A DNA stretch of 64,000 nt from Amycolatopsis alba DSM 44262 (GCF_000384215.1 NZ_KB913032.1:7153605-7217604); one strand, 5' to 3'; shown: positions 41,666-50,846, counted from the first letter of the stretch. Translations and numbers: made by a program. Notes: generated by a model not told the origin, from the letters alone.

Positions 41666-42905
41666 CCTGACGACGGACCGGCACCCGGCCACCGGATGCC
41701 CGATGAGCGGGGCCGCGACGGCCGTCGACGATCCGATGCTCTACAGCGACGGGGATTACCAATCCGTCTGGCAGGACCTTCGCGGCCTGGACCGGCTCAG
41801 CTGGAAACAGGTGGACGACCGGCGGGGCTTCTGGTCCGTGGTCAAGTTCGAAGACGCGCACCTCGTCCTTCGTGACGCCGAGACGTTCACCTCGGAACGG
41901 GGCACGATGCTGTGCATGCTCGGCATCCAGGACCCGGCGGGCGGCAGGCAACTGCCGGCGACCGATCCGCCGCGCCACACGACCATGCGCGCGTCCCTGC
42001 AGAAGGCACTGGCGATCAAACCGATCGAACGCCAGCACGAGATGATCCGTGAGCACGTCGTCGAAGCACTCGAACCGCTCGCCGACGGCGGGACCTTCGA
42101 CTTCGCCGAGGCGATGCTGGCCCTCCCGGTGGCGGTCGGCGGAACGGCGATGGGGCTGCCGCGGCAGGACTGGCCGGAGCTCGTGCGGCTGCTCACCGCT
42201 TCGAGCGCCCCCGACGATCCCGACTACCTGCTCCCCGGCGGGACCCAAGCCACGCTGGACAACGCGCACCGCGAACTGTTCGCCTACTTCCAGGACATCT
42301 TCCAGGAGCGGCGCAAGAACCTCGGTGACGACCTGATCAGTGTGCTGATCAACACCGAGATCGACGAGCGCCCCATGTCACCGGGCGAGGTGATGTCCAA
42401 CTGCTACAGCGTGTTGCTCGGCGCTGCCGTCACCACCCCGCACTCGCCGACCTACGTGCTCGCCGAGCACATGGAGGACGGGCTGCTCGACGAATGGGCC
42501 GCCGATCTGAGCGTCACGCCGACCGCGACGGAAGAGGCGATGCGGCTCGCTTCGCCGGTCAGCCACTTCATGCGCTACGCCGTCACCGACACCGAGATCC
42601 GCGGCACGAAGATCAAGGCGGGCGACGCCGTCGCGGTCTGGTTCGGCGCGGTCAACCGGGACGAGGAGGCTTTCCCGGACGCGATGACGTTCCAGTTGCG
42701 GCGCAGGCCCAACCGGCATGTCTCGTTCGGCCTGGGGCCGCACTACTGCGTCGGGCACAACGTCGCCCGCGTCACGCTCCGGATCGTGTTCGACGAGCTG
42801 CTCAGCCGGTTCACCGGATTCGAGTCCGCTGGCGAACGCGCGCGGCTGCGCTCGAACTTCATCTCCGGCTACAAGCACCTGCCCATCACCGCCAGGACAC
42901 GTTGA
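41649..42905 (+). CDS. Cytochrome P450, probable carrier-bound aminoacyl beta-hydroxylase
   Basis: The 418-residue P450 has the heme loop FGLGPHYCVGHNVAR (Cys about 367), the ExxR motif in EEAMR and PPRH in the C-helix region (TDPPRHTTMR). The I-helix reads LLGAAVTTPHS, so the usual acidic residue before Thr is Val. I recall this feature in P450s that act on carrier-bound amino acids (the NovI/P450sky group). It is translationally coupled to the A-T didomain gene, so hydroxylation of the amino acid bound to that carrier is the natural prediction. Ferredoxin partners are not in the window. Confidence 0.9.
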   Translation: MRQSHDLTTDRHPATGCPMSGAATAVDDPMLYSDGDYQSVWQDLRGLDRLSWKQVDDRRGFWSVVKFEDAHLVLRDAETFTSERGTMLCMLGIQDPAGGRQLPATDPPRHTTMRASLQKALAIKPIERQHEMIREHVVEALEPLADGGTFDFAEAMLALPVAVGGTAMGLPRQDWPELVRLLTASSAPDDPDYLLPGGTQATLDNAHRELFAYFQDIFQERRKNLGDDLISVLINTEIDERPMSPGEVMSNCYSVLLGAAVTTPHSPTYVLAEHMEDGLLDEWAADLSVTPTATEEAMRLASPVSHFMRYAVTDTEIRGTKIKAGDAVAVWFGAVNRDEEAFPDAMTFQLRRRPNRHVSFGLGPHYCVGHNVARVTLRIVFDELLSRFTGFESAGERARLRSNFISGYKHLPITARTR

Positions 42906-42922
42906 CCTCCGGAGTGCCGCCG

Positions 42923-43657
42923 ATGCGCAAACGACGAAACAAGTGGCTGCCACGCGAACCGTCGCCCGAAGCCACCGGCAGGGTGTTCCTGATCCCGTAC
43001 TCCGGCTGCGGCGCCAGCATGTACCGGAACTGGCCGCGCCAGTACGAGGGTGTCGACCTGCTGCCGGTGGAGCTGCCCGGTCACGAGACCCGGCTGTCCG
43101 AGCCCAACTTCGAGACTTACCAAGAGCTGGCGAAGCTGATGGCCACCGGGCTCGAGCCGTATCTCGATCTGCCGTACGCGTTCTTCGGGCACTGCGGTTC
43201 GGCGCTCGCCGCCTATGAGGTGTCCTCGGAGATCACCAGGGCGGGGCTCCCCCAGCCCGCCACGGTGTACATCTCGTCGCAGGTGGCGCCCCAGGACGGC
43301 CCGTTCGGCCGCTTCCTGGAGATGGACGACGACGAACTCGCCGAGGAGCTGAGCAAGCTGAGCCGGGAGCTCGGGTCCGAACCGAACCCGGACCTCATCT
43401 CGTTCTACGTCGAAGTGCTGCGCGAGGACGTGGAGACCAACAAGCGGTACGTGATGCCCGATCCGTTCCGGCTCGACTGCCCGGTCACCACGATCGGCTG
43501 GACCGAGGACGTCGAGATCCGCCACGACACCATGGGCGGGTGGACGGCTTGCGGTGAAACGGCTTTCAAGCTGCTGCCCGGCAAACACCACCGGTTCATC
43601 GACGCGCCGCCCGAGCTGCTGAGCGTGCTGTCCGCCGGACTGGGCGACAGGGACTGA
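42923..43657 (+). CDS. Thioesterase-fold protein with active-site Cys, likely aminoacyl shuttle
   Basis: The 244-residue alpha/beta hydrolase of the type II thioesterase family has the early motif FLIPYSGCGASMYRNW and a nucleophile elbow FFGHCGSALAAYE. Here Cys91 takes the place of Ser. SyrC and CmaE are thioesterase-fold aminoacyltransferases that use a Cys to move an amino acid from a stand-alone carrier to another carrier. The setting, directly after A-T and P450, fits that role. The likely acceptor is a T domain without its own working A domain (the first T of the T-C-A-T-C protein, or the T in the truncated-A module at the right edge). GGAG sits eight bases ahead of the ATG. Confidence 0.82.
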   Translation: MRKRRNKWLPREPSPEATGRVFLIPYSGCGASMYRNWPRQYEGVDLLPVELPGHETRLSEPNFETYQELAKLMATGLEPYLDLPYAFFGHCGSALAAYEVSSEITRAGLPQPATVYISSQVAPQDGPFGRFLEMDDDELAEELSKLSRELGSEPNPDLISFYVEVLREDVETNKRYVMPDPFRLDCPVTTIGWTEDVEIRHDTMGGWTACGETAFKLLPGKHHRFIDAPPELLSVLSAGLGDRD

Positions 43658-43659
43658 GC

Positions 43660-44394
43660 GTGGACGAGCGCCGCTGGCTCAAGGGGATGGGCCGTCGCCA
43701 GGACGCCAGGATCAGGTTGCTGTGCTTTCACTACGCCGGCGGCAGTGCGTCGATGTTCCGGGACTGGCAGCGCTTGCTGCCGTACTCCGTCGAGCTGGTC
43801 GCCGTCCAGCTTCCCGGCCGCGCGGACCGGTTCAGGGAGGCGCCTTACACCAGCATGACCGCGCTCGTCGACCGGCTCGTCGAGGTGCTCAAACCGGCGC
43901 TCGACCACCCTTTCGCCTGCTACGGCGCCAGTATGGGCGCCCGTGTTTCCTGGGCGCTGGCGCACGCGCTGCGAGACCGGTGCCTCCCGATGCCACGCAA
44001 GCTCTACGTGTCGAGCAGTTCGGGTCCGATACTGGAAGAAGTGGTGCGGGGCTGGAACGAAACCGACGAACAGCTTGTCGCGTACATGCGGGAACTGGGC
44101 GGCACACCGCCGGAGGTGCTCGACGACGACGATCTGCTCATGGCGTTGCTGCCCGCGCTGCGTGCCGATCTGACGGTTCTCGGCACCCACGCGTATGACC
44201 CGCCGGCGGAACTGGAAGTCCCCATTCACGCTTTCGCCGGGCGTGACGACTTCGAGGCGTCACCGGCACGAATGGCGCCGTGGCGCGCGGAAACGTCCGC
44301 GGCTTTCGACCTGGACGTCCTCGACACCGGGCATTTCCTCAACGACAAGAGTTTGCGGCACGTACTCGACGTGCTCGGGAACGACCTCGGCTGA
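43660..44394 (+). CDS. Type II thioesterase
   Basis: The 244-residue protein has the canonical catalytic set: LLCFHYAGGSASMFRDW, VQLPGRADRF, the Ser elbow YGASMGARV (Ser91), the acid in FAGRDDFEASPARM and the His in LDTGHFLND. Type II thioesterases remove stalled or wrongly loaded groups from carrier domains and so keep the assembly line open. The GTG start lies two bases after the preceding stop. Unlike its neighbour (Cys) and the protein at 12.4 kb (Gly), this one keeps the Ser and is likely the editing thioesterase of the cluster. Confidence 0.9.
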   Translation: MDERRWLKGMGRRQDARIRLLCFHYAGGSASMFRDWQRLLPYSVELVAVQLPGRADRFREAPYTSMTALVDRLVEVLKPALDHPFACYGASMGARVSWALAHALRDRCLPMPRKLYVSSSSGPILEEVVRGWNETDEQLVAYMRELGGTPPEVLDDDDLLMALLPALRADLTVLGTHAYDPPAELEVPIHAFAGRDDFEASPARMAPWRAETSAAFDLDVLDTGHFLNDKSLRHVLDVLGNDLG

Positions 44395-44399
44395 AAGCC

Positions 44400-45023
44400 T
44401 CACCCAGGGGCGGGAACGCTGGGTGCGGTCGCCCGGCGCAGCAGGGCCGCTCTGGTGAGCTCGGCCTTGTTGCCCACGCCGAGCTTGGCCCGGATGCGTT
44501 TGACGTAGGTGTCCACGGTATGCGGGCTGATTCCCAGCCGGGTCGCGATCTGGCCGTGGGTCAGGCCTCGCGAGATCTGCACCAGCACCTGTTGTTCGCG
44601 CTCCGAGAGATTGCCTTCCACCGGATCGGCCTGTTCACGGGCCGCCGGTATTTCGACGTCACGATAATCGGCCACGTCACGTCCGGAAGTGACCGCCCAC
44701 ACCACGGAGACGAGGTGTTCGATCGAGTCGTGCTTGCTGATCACGCCTGCCGCTCCGGCCTCACGATATCCCTCGCGATCAGCCGCCGTCGCACTGTCGT
44801 CGAGTACGAGTACCGCGGTGACCTGTGCCATTTCGGCGATATGCAACAGATCCCGGTCCGGCCGCAGCATGTCCGCGTCGATCAGGACCGCGTCGGCGAA
44901 CCAGAGGATCTCGCTGTCGGACAGGGATTCCGACGGGGCGACCTCGATTCCCGAATTCGTCAGCGCCTGGACGAGATCAGCGAGATAATCCGGTGAACCG
45001 ACAAGAACATTCACCCGCATCAC
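44400..45023 (-). CDS. LuxR-family orphan response-regulator-like protein
   Basis: The 207-residue protein has an N-terminal receiver-like domain (residues 1-120) and a LuxR HTH at about 138-198 ([44 protein letters not shown]). The receiver keeps a candidate Asp (VLIDADML) and Lys (GVISKHDS) but lacks the acidic pair near residue 10, and no sensor kinase is nearby, so it may not be phosphorylated in the usual way. A StrR-type box lies 45 bases upstream of its start, suggesting it is activated by the StrR-family protein encoded just behind it. Confidence 0.88.
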   Translation of the reverse strand: MMRVNVLVGSPDYLADLVQALTNSGIEVAPSESLSDSEILWFADAVLIDADMLRPDRDLLHIAEMAQVTAVLVLDDSATAADREGYREAGAAGVISKHDSIEHLVSVVWAVTSGRDVADYRDVEIPAAREQADPVEGNLSEREQQVLVQISRGLTHGQIATRLGISPHTVDTYVKRIRAKLGVGNKAELTRAALLRRATAPSVPAPG

Positions 45024-45067
45024 GATATCCCCCTCGTTCGAACGGATTCGAGTGCTCCCCGTGCGGT

Positions 45068-45096
45068 GTTCGACTGTCCGGATCCTTCAGTTGAAC
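45068..45096. promoter_or_regulatory. StrR-type activator box upstream of the LuxR gene
   Basis: GTTCGACTG, an 11-base spacer and CAGTTGAAC. The spacer begins TCCGGATC as in the box at 38198-38226. The near edge is 45 bases from the LuxR start codon, the same distance as in the other case. Confidence 0.8.
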
Positions 45097-45150
45097 ATCG
45101 GCCGACGACAATCGGCTCCACTGGCGAATTCCGGATAACGTGGACGAATC

Positions 45151-46125
45151 TCACGGTATCCTGCTTTCAAGGTACTCAAGAACTTCTTGCCAGGCAACGC
45201 TGTTATGCCGCGCCAGCTTCGCCACGGTCCGCACGGAGTGCGGCGGGAGGTTGTCGATGTGCTGCTTCCATTCCTCCATACCGGCCGTGTGCGCGTCGAG
45301 CCACCGCAGCAGCGCACGCCCCCCGTCGGTGAACCGGAGCGACGGATCCTTGCCCAGTTCCAGGAGTACCGCCCGCCGGTCCAGGCCAGGCGGCGTGTCG
45401 GCCTCCTGGTCTTCCACCTGGCCGGTGGAACCGGCCTGCGCCGGACGAACCGTTCTTTTCCGCTGGGGCACCGGATGTTCACCGTTGCGGAGCCTGCGGC
45501 GGACGTCCAAGGCCGTGGCCGGGGAGACCCCCGCCGCCGCGGCGATCTCACGGATCGGCGCCTCCGGCCGCCGCTTCATCAAGTCACTCGCCAGCAGCCT
45601 GCCTTCGGTGGCGTCGAGTGGACGGGACTTGCCGTCCAGGCCGATCCGGGCCGACACCTTCGCCTGTCCGGTCCCGTCGGCCGAACGCCGCCGGATGGCG
45701 CCGACCGTCGTCGCCGAAAGACCGGTGACCGAAGCGACTTTCCGATCCGACCACTGCGGGCGGGCGTGGATGATCCGCGCCGACGCCGCGGTGCGATCGG
45801 CCTGCGACAGCGGCAGCCCGTGCGCGATGTTCGTCTCCACCGCGATGACGAAGGCGTCGTCATCGTCACCGTCGTAGAACCGGACCAGGATCTCTCTGCG
45901 GCCACGCAGCCTGGCCGCGCGCAACCGGTGCATTCCGTCGATCACCCGCCTGGTCGCCAGCTGCACGACTATCGGCGGCAGCACCGCCTCCGACAAAGCC
46001 AGCACCCTGATGTGTTCCGCGCTCTCACCGGCCAGCCTCGGTGAATCCGCGGGAAGCAGTGAATCGACCGGAACCCACTCTTCGGAATAATGAAAGCCGC
46101 CTGTCCCCGGCTGATGATTCGTCAT
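45151..46125 (-). CDS. StrR-family (ParB-like) pathway activator
   Basis: The 324-residue protein matches the StrR/Bbr/Tei15* family: VPVDSLLPADSPRLAGE, HIRVLALSEAVLPPIVVQ, RRVIDGMHRLRAARLRG, AVETNIAHGLPLSQADR and two later helix-turn-helix segments (WSDRKVASVTGLSATTVGAI; IREIAAAAGVSPATALDVRRRLR). Members activate antibiotic clusters by binding GTTCGActG-type inverted repeats. Two such sites are in this window, so this protein is the likely top local activator of the cluster. No box was found in front of its own gene. Confidence 0.93.
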   Translation of the reverse strand: MTNHQPGTGGFHYSEEWVPVDSLLPADSPRLAGESAEHIRVLALSEAVLPPIVVQLATRRVIDGMHRLRAARLRGRREILVRFYDGDDDDAFVIAVETNIAHGLPLSQADRTAASARIIHARPQWSDRKVASVTGLSATTVGAIRRRSADGTGQAKVSARIGLDGKSRPLDATEGRLLASDLMKRRPEAPIREIAAAAGVSPATALDVRRRLRNGEHPVPQRKRTVRPAQAGSTGQVEDQEADTPPGLDRRAVLLELGKDPSLRFTDGGRALLRWLDAHTAGMEEWKQHIDNLPPHSVRTVAKLARHNSVAWQEVLEYLESRIP

Positions 46126-46286
46126 CTCCGCGTCCTTCCCCCGGCATCACTCGAAAGACAGCGGATCGAACGCGCTGTCCGAGAGCGGGCCTTCGGAGCG
46201 GGCGGCGGCCCAAGGATCCGCCACCGGGCGGTAAACACAAGAAACTCCCCTGTGCCCGCCCGGACAGCGTACCCGGCAATTCCGGA

Positions 46287-46712
46287 CTACAGGTCGAATT
46301 CTCCCGGCGCGAGACTGCGTGCCAGGCAGAACTCGTTTCCTTCCGGGTCCGCGAGCACCACCCAGGACCGGCCGTCTCCCTGTCCCACATCCGTCTTGGC
46401 CGCGCCGAGCGCGAGCAAGCGCTCCAGTTCGGTCTGCTGGTCACTGTCGATCGGGCAGATCTCGAAGTGCAGCCGGTTCTTGGCGATGGTCTTGGTCTCG
46501 GGAACGCGGACGAAGGAAATATTCGGCGCCGCGGGCCCGCTGCGCAACGCGGCCAACCGCTGCTCGTCCGGCTCCTCCGGATCGGGCCCGATCTCGACCG
46601 CGTCGCCGTTCTTGTCCTCGTAAACGACGTAACCCAGAACGCCGCACCAGAAATCCGCCAGCCGCCGCGGTTCCACGCTGTCGATGGTCACCCATTCGAA
46701 CCGACTCGTCAT
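46287..46712 (-). CDS. VOC/glyoxalase-like family protein
   Basis: The 141-residue protein has one VOC-fold domain: FEWVTIDSVEPRRLADFWCGVLGY at the start, then NRLHFEICP and VLADPEGNEFCLA at the end, a pattern typical of actinobacterial glyoxalase-like proteins. The family includes metal-dependent lyases, dioxygenases and drug-binding resistance proteins; function is not assignable. ATG 46712 gives the usual family N-terminus. It lies downstream of the PhyH gene in the same direction and may provide resistance or a small tailoring step. Confidence 0.8.
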   Translation of the reverse strand: MTSRFEWVTIDSVEPRRLADFWCGVLGYVVYEDKNGDAVEIGPDPEEPDEQRLAALRSGPAAPNISFVRVPETKTIAKNRLHFEICPIDSDQQTELERLLALGAAKTDVGQGDGRSWVVLADPEGNEFCLARSLAPGEFDL

Positions 46713-46809
46713 GCACGATGCCTTTCCCTTTCGGATACCTGGGTTCACTCTATTCCATCAACCTGGGTCCGGCGGGCGAGACGGTCTTGTGCGGCGGCGG
46801 CCGCCGTTG

Positions 46810-47637
46810 TTACGGCTGGTCGCCCGAAGCGGCGGTCACCCTGGCACGCAGCAGTTCGTCGGTGGAACCGGGGATCAGCGGGGTGCTGTCCCGTTCAGCG
46901 AGGAATTCGGGGCGGGTCTGGTCCACCGTCTGCGGCACGTTGCGCACCGCGTTGAAGGTGATGATCACCAGGCGGCGGCTGATCGCGGACATGTTGGGCG
47001 GCGAACCGTGCAGCATCTGGCCGTGGAAGAACAACACGGTGCCCGGCTCGCCGTGGGGCGCGACCATGCCGTTGCGCAGCATGCATTCGCTGAGCGCCTC
47101 GGGCGCTATCCGGTACTTCAGCGAAGCGGCCAGCGTCGACGCCCAGTTCTCCCCCTCGTCGAAGGTGACCGGCAGCAGTTCACGGTGCGAACCGGGCACC
47201 AGGTAGAGCGGTCCGTTGAACTCCGTCACCGGATCGAGGAACAGCACCGCGCTCAGCGCGTCCGGGGCGGGCATCCCGTCTTCCATCTGCCAGAACAGGA
47301 AATCCTGGTGCCATTCCCAGATCCCGCCGCCGAGACCGTGCTTGGCGTTGATCTTGAACTGGTGGATGTAGACGTCGTCGCCGAGCAGCTCGCTCGCGAC
47401 CTGCATCAGCCGGGGGTCCCGGACGAGCCGGTGGAACACGTCGTTCGTCCGGTGCACGCCGTGTACCGCCCGGACCTTCCCGGAGTCGCTTTCCATGGTG
47501 CGCTGCGGCCCCGGCCGCCCGAACTCGGCCTGGGCCTCGTCGCGGAGCGCGGCGAGCTCTTCCGGCGTGAAGAGGCCTTCGTGGACGAAGTATCCCTCCT
47601 CGCGATACCGCCTGGTCACTTCGTCTGACAGGTTCAC
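46810..47637 (-). CDS. PhyH-family Fe(II)/2-oxoglutarate dioxygenase
   Basis: The 275-residue protein of the phytanoyl-CoA dioxygenase family has the iron ligands in WEWHQDFLFW (His-x-Asp) and HGSPPNMS (distal His), and an Arg for 2-oxoglutarate in SRRLVIITF. Relatives hydroxylate free amino acids, ectoine or carrier-bound residues. The GTG start at 47637 has AAGGAGG about seven bases upstream. It is transcribed after the C-A-T synthetase at 47.7-50.8 kb, so hydroxylation of a residue of the peptide or of piperazate is plausible. Confidence 0.87.
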   Translation of the reverse strand: MNLSDEVTRRYREEGYFVHEGLFTPEELAALRDEAQAEFGRPGPQRTMESDSGKVRAVHGVHRTNDVFHRLVRDPRLMQVASELLGDDVYIHQFKINAKHGLGGGIWEWHQDFLFWQMEDGMPAPDALSAVLFLDPVTEFNGPLYLVPGSHRELLPVTFDEGENWASTLAASLKYRIAPEALSECMLRNGMVAPHGEPGTVLFFHGQMLHGSPPNMSAISRRLVIITFNAVRNVPQTVDQTRPEFLAERDSTPLIPGSTDELLRARVTAASGDQP

Positions 47638-47683
47638 AGATATGCCTCCTTGTCGGTGGTTCCCGGACGGCCCGGTATCCGCC

Positions 47684-47698
47684 GGCCGGTAACCGGCC
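47684..47698. promoter_or_regulatory. Perfect palindrome GGCCGGT-A-ACCGGCC
   Basis: A 7-1-7 palindrome 47 bases upstream of the PhyH start, in the short gap after an NRPS gene. With a one-base centre it is a better protein-binding site than a hairpin. No role is established. Confidence 0.3.
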
Positions 47699-47702
47699 CC
47701 AG

Positions 47703-50700
47703 TCATCTCGTCCCGGTCGGCTCTTCGACCGCCGCGGCGTCCTGCACCGCCAGCGCGAACTCGGTCACGGTCGGGAACTCGAACAGCGCTCGCAGCGGGA
47801 TGTCCACCGCGAACGACGCGCGCACTCTGGCCAGCACCTTGGTCGCCAGCAGCGAATGCCCGCCGAGATCGAAGAAGTCCTCGTCACAGCCGACCTCCGG
47901 CACGCCCAGCGCGGTCGCCCAGATCTCGGCGAGCAGACGCTGGGTGGGGGTCTCCGGCGCGAGCCGCCCGGCTCTCTCTTCGTCAGGTCGCCGCGGGTCG
48001 GGCAGTGCACGGCGGTCGATCTTCCCGTTCGCGGTCAGCGGCAGCCTGTCCAGCACCACCACGCTGCTGGGCACCATGTAGTCAGGCACCTTCGACGCGG
48101 CGTGCGCCCGCAGCTGCTGGGCGAGGTCTTCGGCGCCGGGGCCGGGGCAGCAGACGTAGCCGACCAGCCGGGGGTCGCCCGCCACCTCCCGCACCAGCAC
48201 GATCGCCTCACTGACACGGGGATCGCTCTCCAGCGCGGCTTCGACCTCGGCGAGTTCCACCCGGAAGCCGCGGATCTTGACCTGGAAATCGGCGCGGCCG
48301 AGGAATTCCAGGTCGCCGCCCGGCAGCCAGCGGCCGAGGTCGCCCGTGCGGTACATCCGGCGTCCGGTGCCCGCCGCGAACGGATCGGGCAGGAATCGTT
48401 CGGCCGTGACGGCAGGGCGGCCGAGATACCCGCGGGCCAGCCCCTCGCCGCCGATGTGGATCTCGCCGATCACTCCGTCGGGCACGACCTCGCCGCGCTC
48501 GTCGAGGAGGTAGACCGACGCGTTGGCGATCGGGCGGCCCACCGGGACCGGAGCAGGCCAGTCGCCGGTCGCCGTCGGCAGGTCGTAACAGGTGACGACA
48601 TGGGTCTCGGACGGCCCGTACTCGTTGTGCAGCGCCATTCCGGGTGTGCCTGCCAGCCGCCGGACGTCCGGGGTCGCCATGAACTGCTCGGACCCGGAGA
48701 TGACGGTGCGCAGCGCGGTGGGCAGCACGCCCGCCGCCCGGTAGCCGGCGGCCACCTGCTGCAACGCGGGCGCCGGGATGAACAGCCGCCGGACCTGCCG
48801 CGCCTCCAGGACCTTGTGCAGGCCCGCCAGCTCGAACCGCTCGTCCTCGGTGATGAGCACGAGCTCACCGCCGACCATCCAGGTCGAGAACATGTCCTGG
48901 ACGGACACGTCGAAGGCCAGCGAAGCGAACTGCAGCGTGCGGGGCGGGTCGTCCTGGCTCATTTCGTAGTGCGCGGCCTGCCAGCCGAGCAGGTTGACGA
49001 CGGCCCGATGGGGCATCGCGATGCCCTTGGGCCCGCCGGTCGACCCGGAGGTGTAGGTCACGTAGGCCAGGTTTTCCGGGGTGAGGCCGGTGCTCGGATT
49101 CTCCGGCACCCCCGGTTCCCGGTGGACGCCGTCCAGCGGCCAGATCTCGGCCGCGGTCTCCGGCAGCTTGGCCCGCAGCCCTTCGGTGGTCAGCAGCACC
49201 GGCGCGGCCGCTTCGGCCAGTACGGCGCCGATCCGGTCCGCGGGGTTGCGCTGGTCGATGGCGACGTACGCGCCACCGGCCTTCAGCACACCGAGGACGG
49301 CGACCACCAGCTCCAGGCCGCGTTCCAGGTACAGCGCGACCCGTGTGTCCGGCCCGACCCCCGCCGCGCGCAACCGGACGGCGAGCAGATTCGCCTTCCC
49401 GTTGAGCGCCTCGTAACTCAGCTCCGCCGAGTCGAGACGGACGGCGGTGCGGTCGGGCGTACGGGCCACCTGCTCCTCGAAGACGCTCACCAGCGTGCCC
49501 GGCGTGGTCGCGAGGACGGCGCCTTGGCTACGGGAGGCGAGCAGCGCGTCGCGCTCGTCGTGGTCCAGCAAGGGAATCCGGGACGACCGCGGATCGCCAC
49601 CCGCCGCGATCCCGGTGAGCAACCGGGAGAAGTGCCGCCCCAGCGCGGCGATCGTGTCCGCGGCGAACTCGCCGGTCGCGTAGTCGAAGGACAGCCGCCA
49701 GCCGTCACCGAGGCGGCGTGCCCGCAGGGCGAGCGGGTACCGGGCCTCGGGAGCGGGCACGTCGAGCCAGGTGACTTCGACGCCAGGCAAGGTGACGTCG
49801 GCCGCGTCCGCCTCGGTGGCTTCGAACCACACCTCGAACAGCGAGTCGCCGCGTCCCCGGCGGCTCGGACTCGCCACCCTGACGACGTCGTCGAACCCGA
49901 TCTCGCGGTGCACCACGGCGTCGCGCAAGGTGTCACGCACACGGGCGGTCAGCTCGCCGAACGCCGGGTCTCCGGTCAGATCGAGGCGCAACGCGAGAAT
50001 ATGCTGCAGGCAATCGATGTTCTCGCGCGTGTCGCCGTGGTCGGCGAGCACCGGCGTGCCGATCATGAGGTCGGACTGACGGCTGTAGCGGTGCAGCAGC
50101 AACGCCCAGGTCGCCAGCAGGACCGTGGAGGCCGGGCAGCCGGTCCGCCCGGCGACGGCGTCCACCGTCTCACCCGCGATGTCGAACGACAGGGTCGCGG
50201 ACGAGGTCACGTCGCCGCTCTTCGGCAGTCTCGGGAGTTCGAGGCCCACCGGGAAGCCGTCGAGCCGGCGCTCCCAGTACCGCAGCGCCGCCTCGGAGTC
50301 CCCCGCCTGATCCCGCGGGGCGGGGTGCGCGCCGACCGGTGGCAGCGAAGCGGCGCGTCCGGCGGTCTCCGCCGCGTAGAACTCGGACAGGTCCCTGGCC
50401 AGCAACCGGACCGACCACTGGTCGAACGCGATCTGGTGGACCACCACGCCTTGCAGATACGCACCGGGGCCATAGCGGACGAGCGTGGCACGGAAGACCG
50501 GCCCGGCCGCGAGATCGATCGGAACGCGGGCGGCGGTCTCCACCAGCCGCAACGCTTCGGCCTCGGACCCGGCCTCGTCGGGCACGACGGACAGTGGACT
50601 CGACGGTTCGTCGACGACCCGCGTCGGCATCCCCGCCGAGTCGGCGAACCTGGTGCGCAGGGCCGGGTGACGCTCGCTGAGCCTGCCGAAGGCCGCCCGC

Positions 50701-50846
50701 AGGGCGGAGACGTCCACCTCGCCGGACAACCGCCAGGCGAACGCGAGGTTGTAAGCGGCGCCGCCGGGGTCGATCTGAGCGAGGAACCACAGTCCGCGCT
50801 GGAACGACGAGGCCTGGCTGAACGATTCGTACGGTTCCCCGGCCAT
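47703..50846 (-). CDS. NRPS: C-A-T with altered condensation motif
   Basis: The 1047-residue single module has C (about 1-440), A (about 450-955; YTSGSTGGPKG, YRTGDLGRW, NGKIDRR) and T (about 965-1040; GGHS). In the C domain the active motif HHxxxDG reads HQIAFDQW: the second, catalytic His is Gln138. The A code read by eye is DVQFIGEVVK, which resembles imino-acid or hydrophobic codes without a firm match. ATG 50846 has GGAG six bases ahead; the open frame begins 23 codons earlier without similarity. Either the C domain uses another residue, or it does not condense and the chain is joined by another protein. Confidence 0.9.
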   Translation of the reverse strand: MAGEPYESFSQASSFQRGLWFLAQIDPGGAAYNLAFAWRLSGEVDVSALRAAFGRLSERHPALRTRFADSAGMPTRVVDEPSSPLSVVPDEAGSEAEALRLVETAARVPIDLAAGPVFRATLVRYGPGAYLQGVVVHQIAFDQWSVRLLARDLSEFYAAETAGRAASLPPVGAHPAPRDQAGDSEAALRYWERRLDGFPVGLELPRLPKSGDVTSSATLSFDIAGETVDAVAGRTGCPASTVLLATWALLLHRYSRQSDLMIGTPVLADHGDTRENIDCLQHILALRLDLTGDPAFGELTARVRDTLRDAVVHREIGFDDVVRVASPSRRGRGDSLFEVWFEATEADAADVTLPGVEVTWLDVPAPEARYPLALRARRLGDGWRLSFDYATGEFAADTIAALGRHFSRLLTGIAAGGDPRSSRIPLLDHDERDALLASRSQGAVLATTPGTLVSVFEEQVARTPDRTAVRLDSAELSYEALNGKANLLAVRLRAAGVGPDTRVALYLERGLELVVAVLGVLKAGGAYVAIDQRNPADRIGAVLAEAAAPVLLTTEGLRAKLPETAAEIWPLDGVHREPGVPENPSTGLTPENLAYVTYTSGSTGGPKGIAMPHRAVVNLLGWQAAHYEMSQDDPPRTLQFASLAFDVSVQDMFSTWMVGGELVLITEDERFELAGLHKVLEARQVRRLFIPAPALQQVAAGYRAAGVLPTALRTVISGSEQFMATPDVRRLAGTPGMALHNEYGPSETHVVTCYDLPTATGDWPAPVPVGRPIANASVYLLDERGEVVPDGVIGEIHIGGEGLARGYLGRPAVTAERFLPDPFAAGTGRRMYRTGDLGRWLPGGDLEFLGRADFQVKIRGFRVELAEVEAALESDPRVSEAIVLVREVAGDPRLVGYVCCPGPGAEDLAQQLRAHAASKVPDYMVPSSVVVLDRLPLTANGKIDRRALPDPRRPDEERAGRLAPETPTQRLLAEIWATALGVPEVGCDEDFFDLGGHSLLATKVLARVRASFAVDIPLRALFEFPTVTEFALAVQDAAAVEEPTGTR

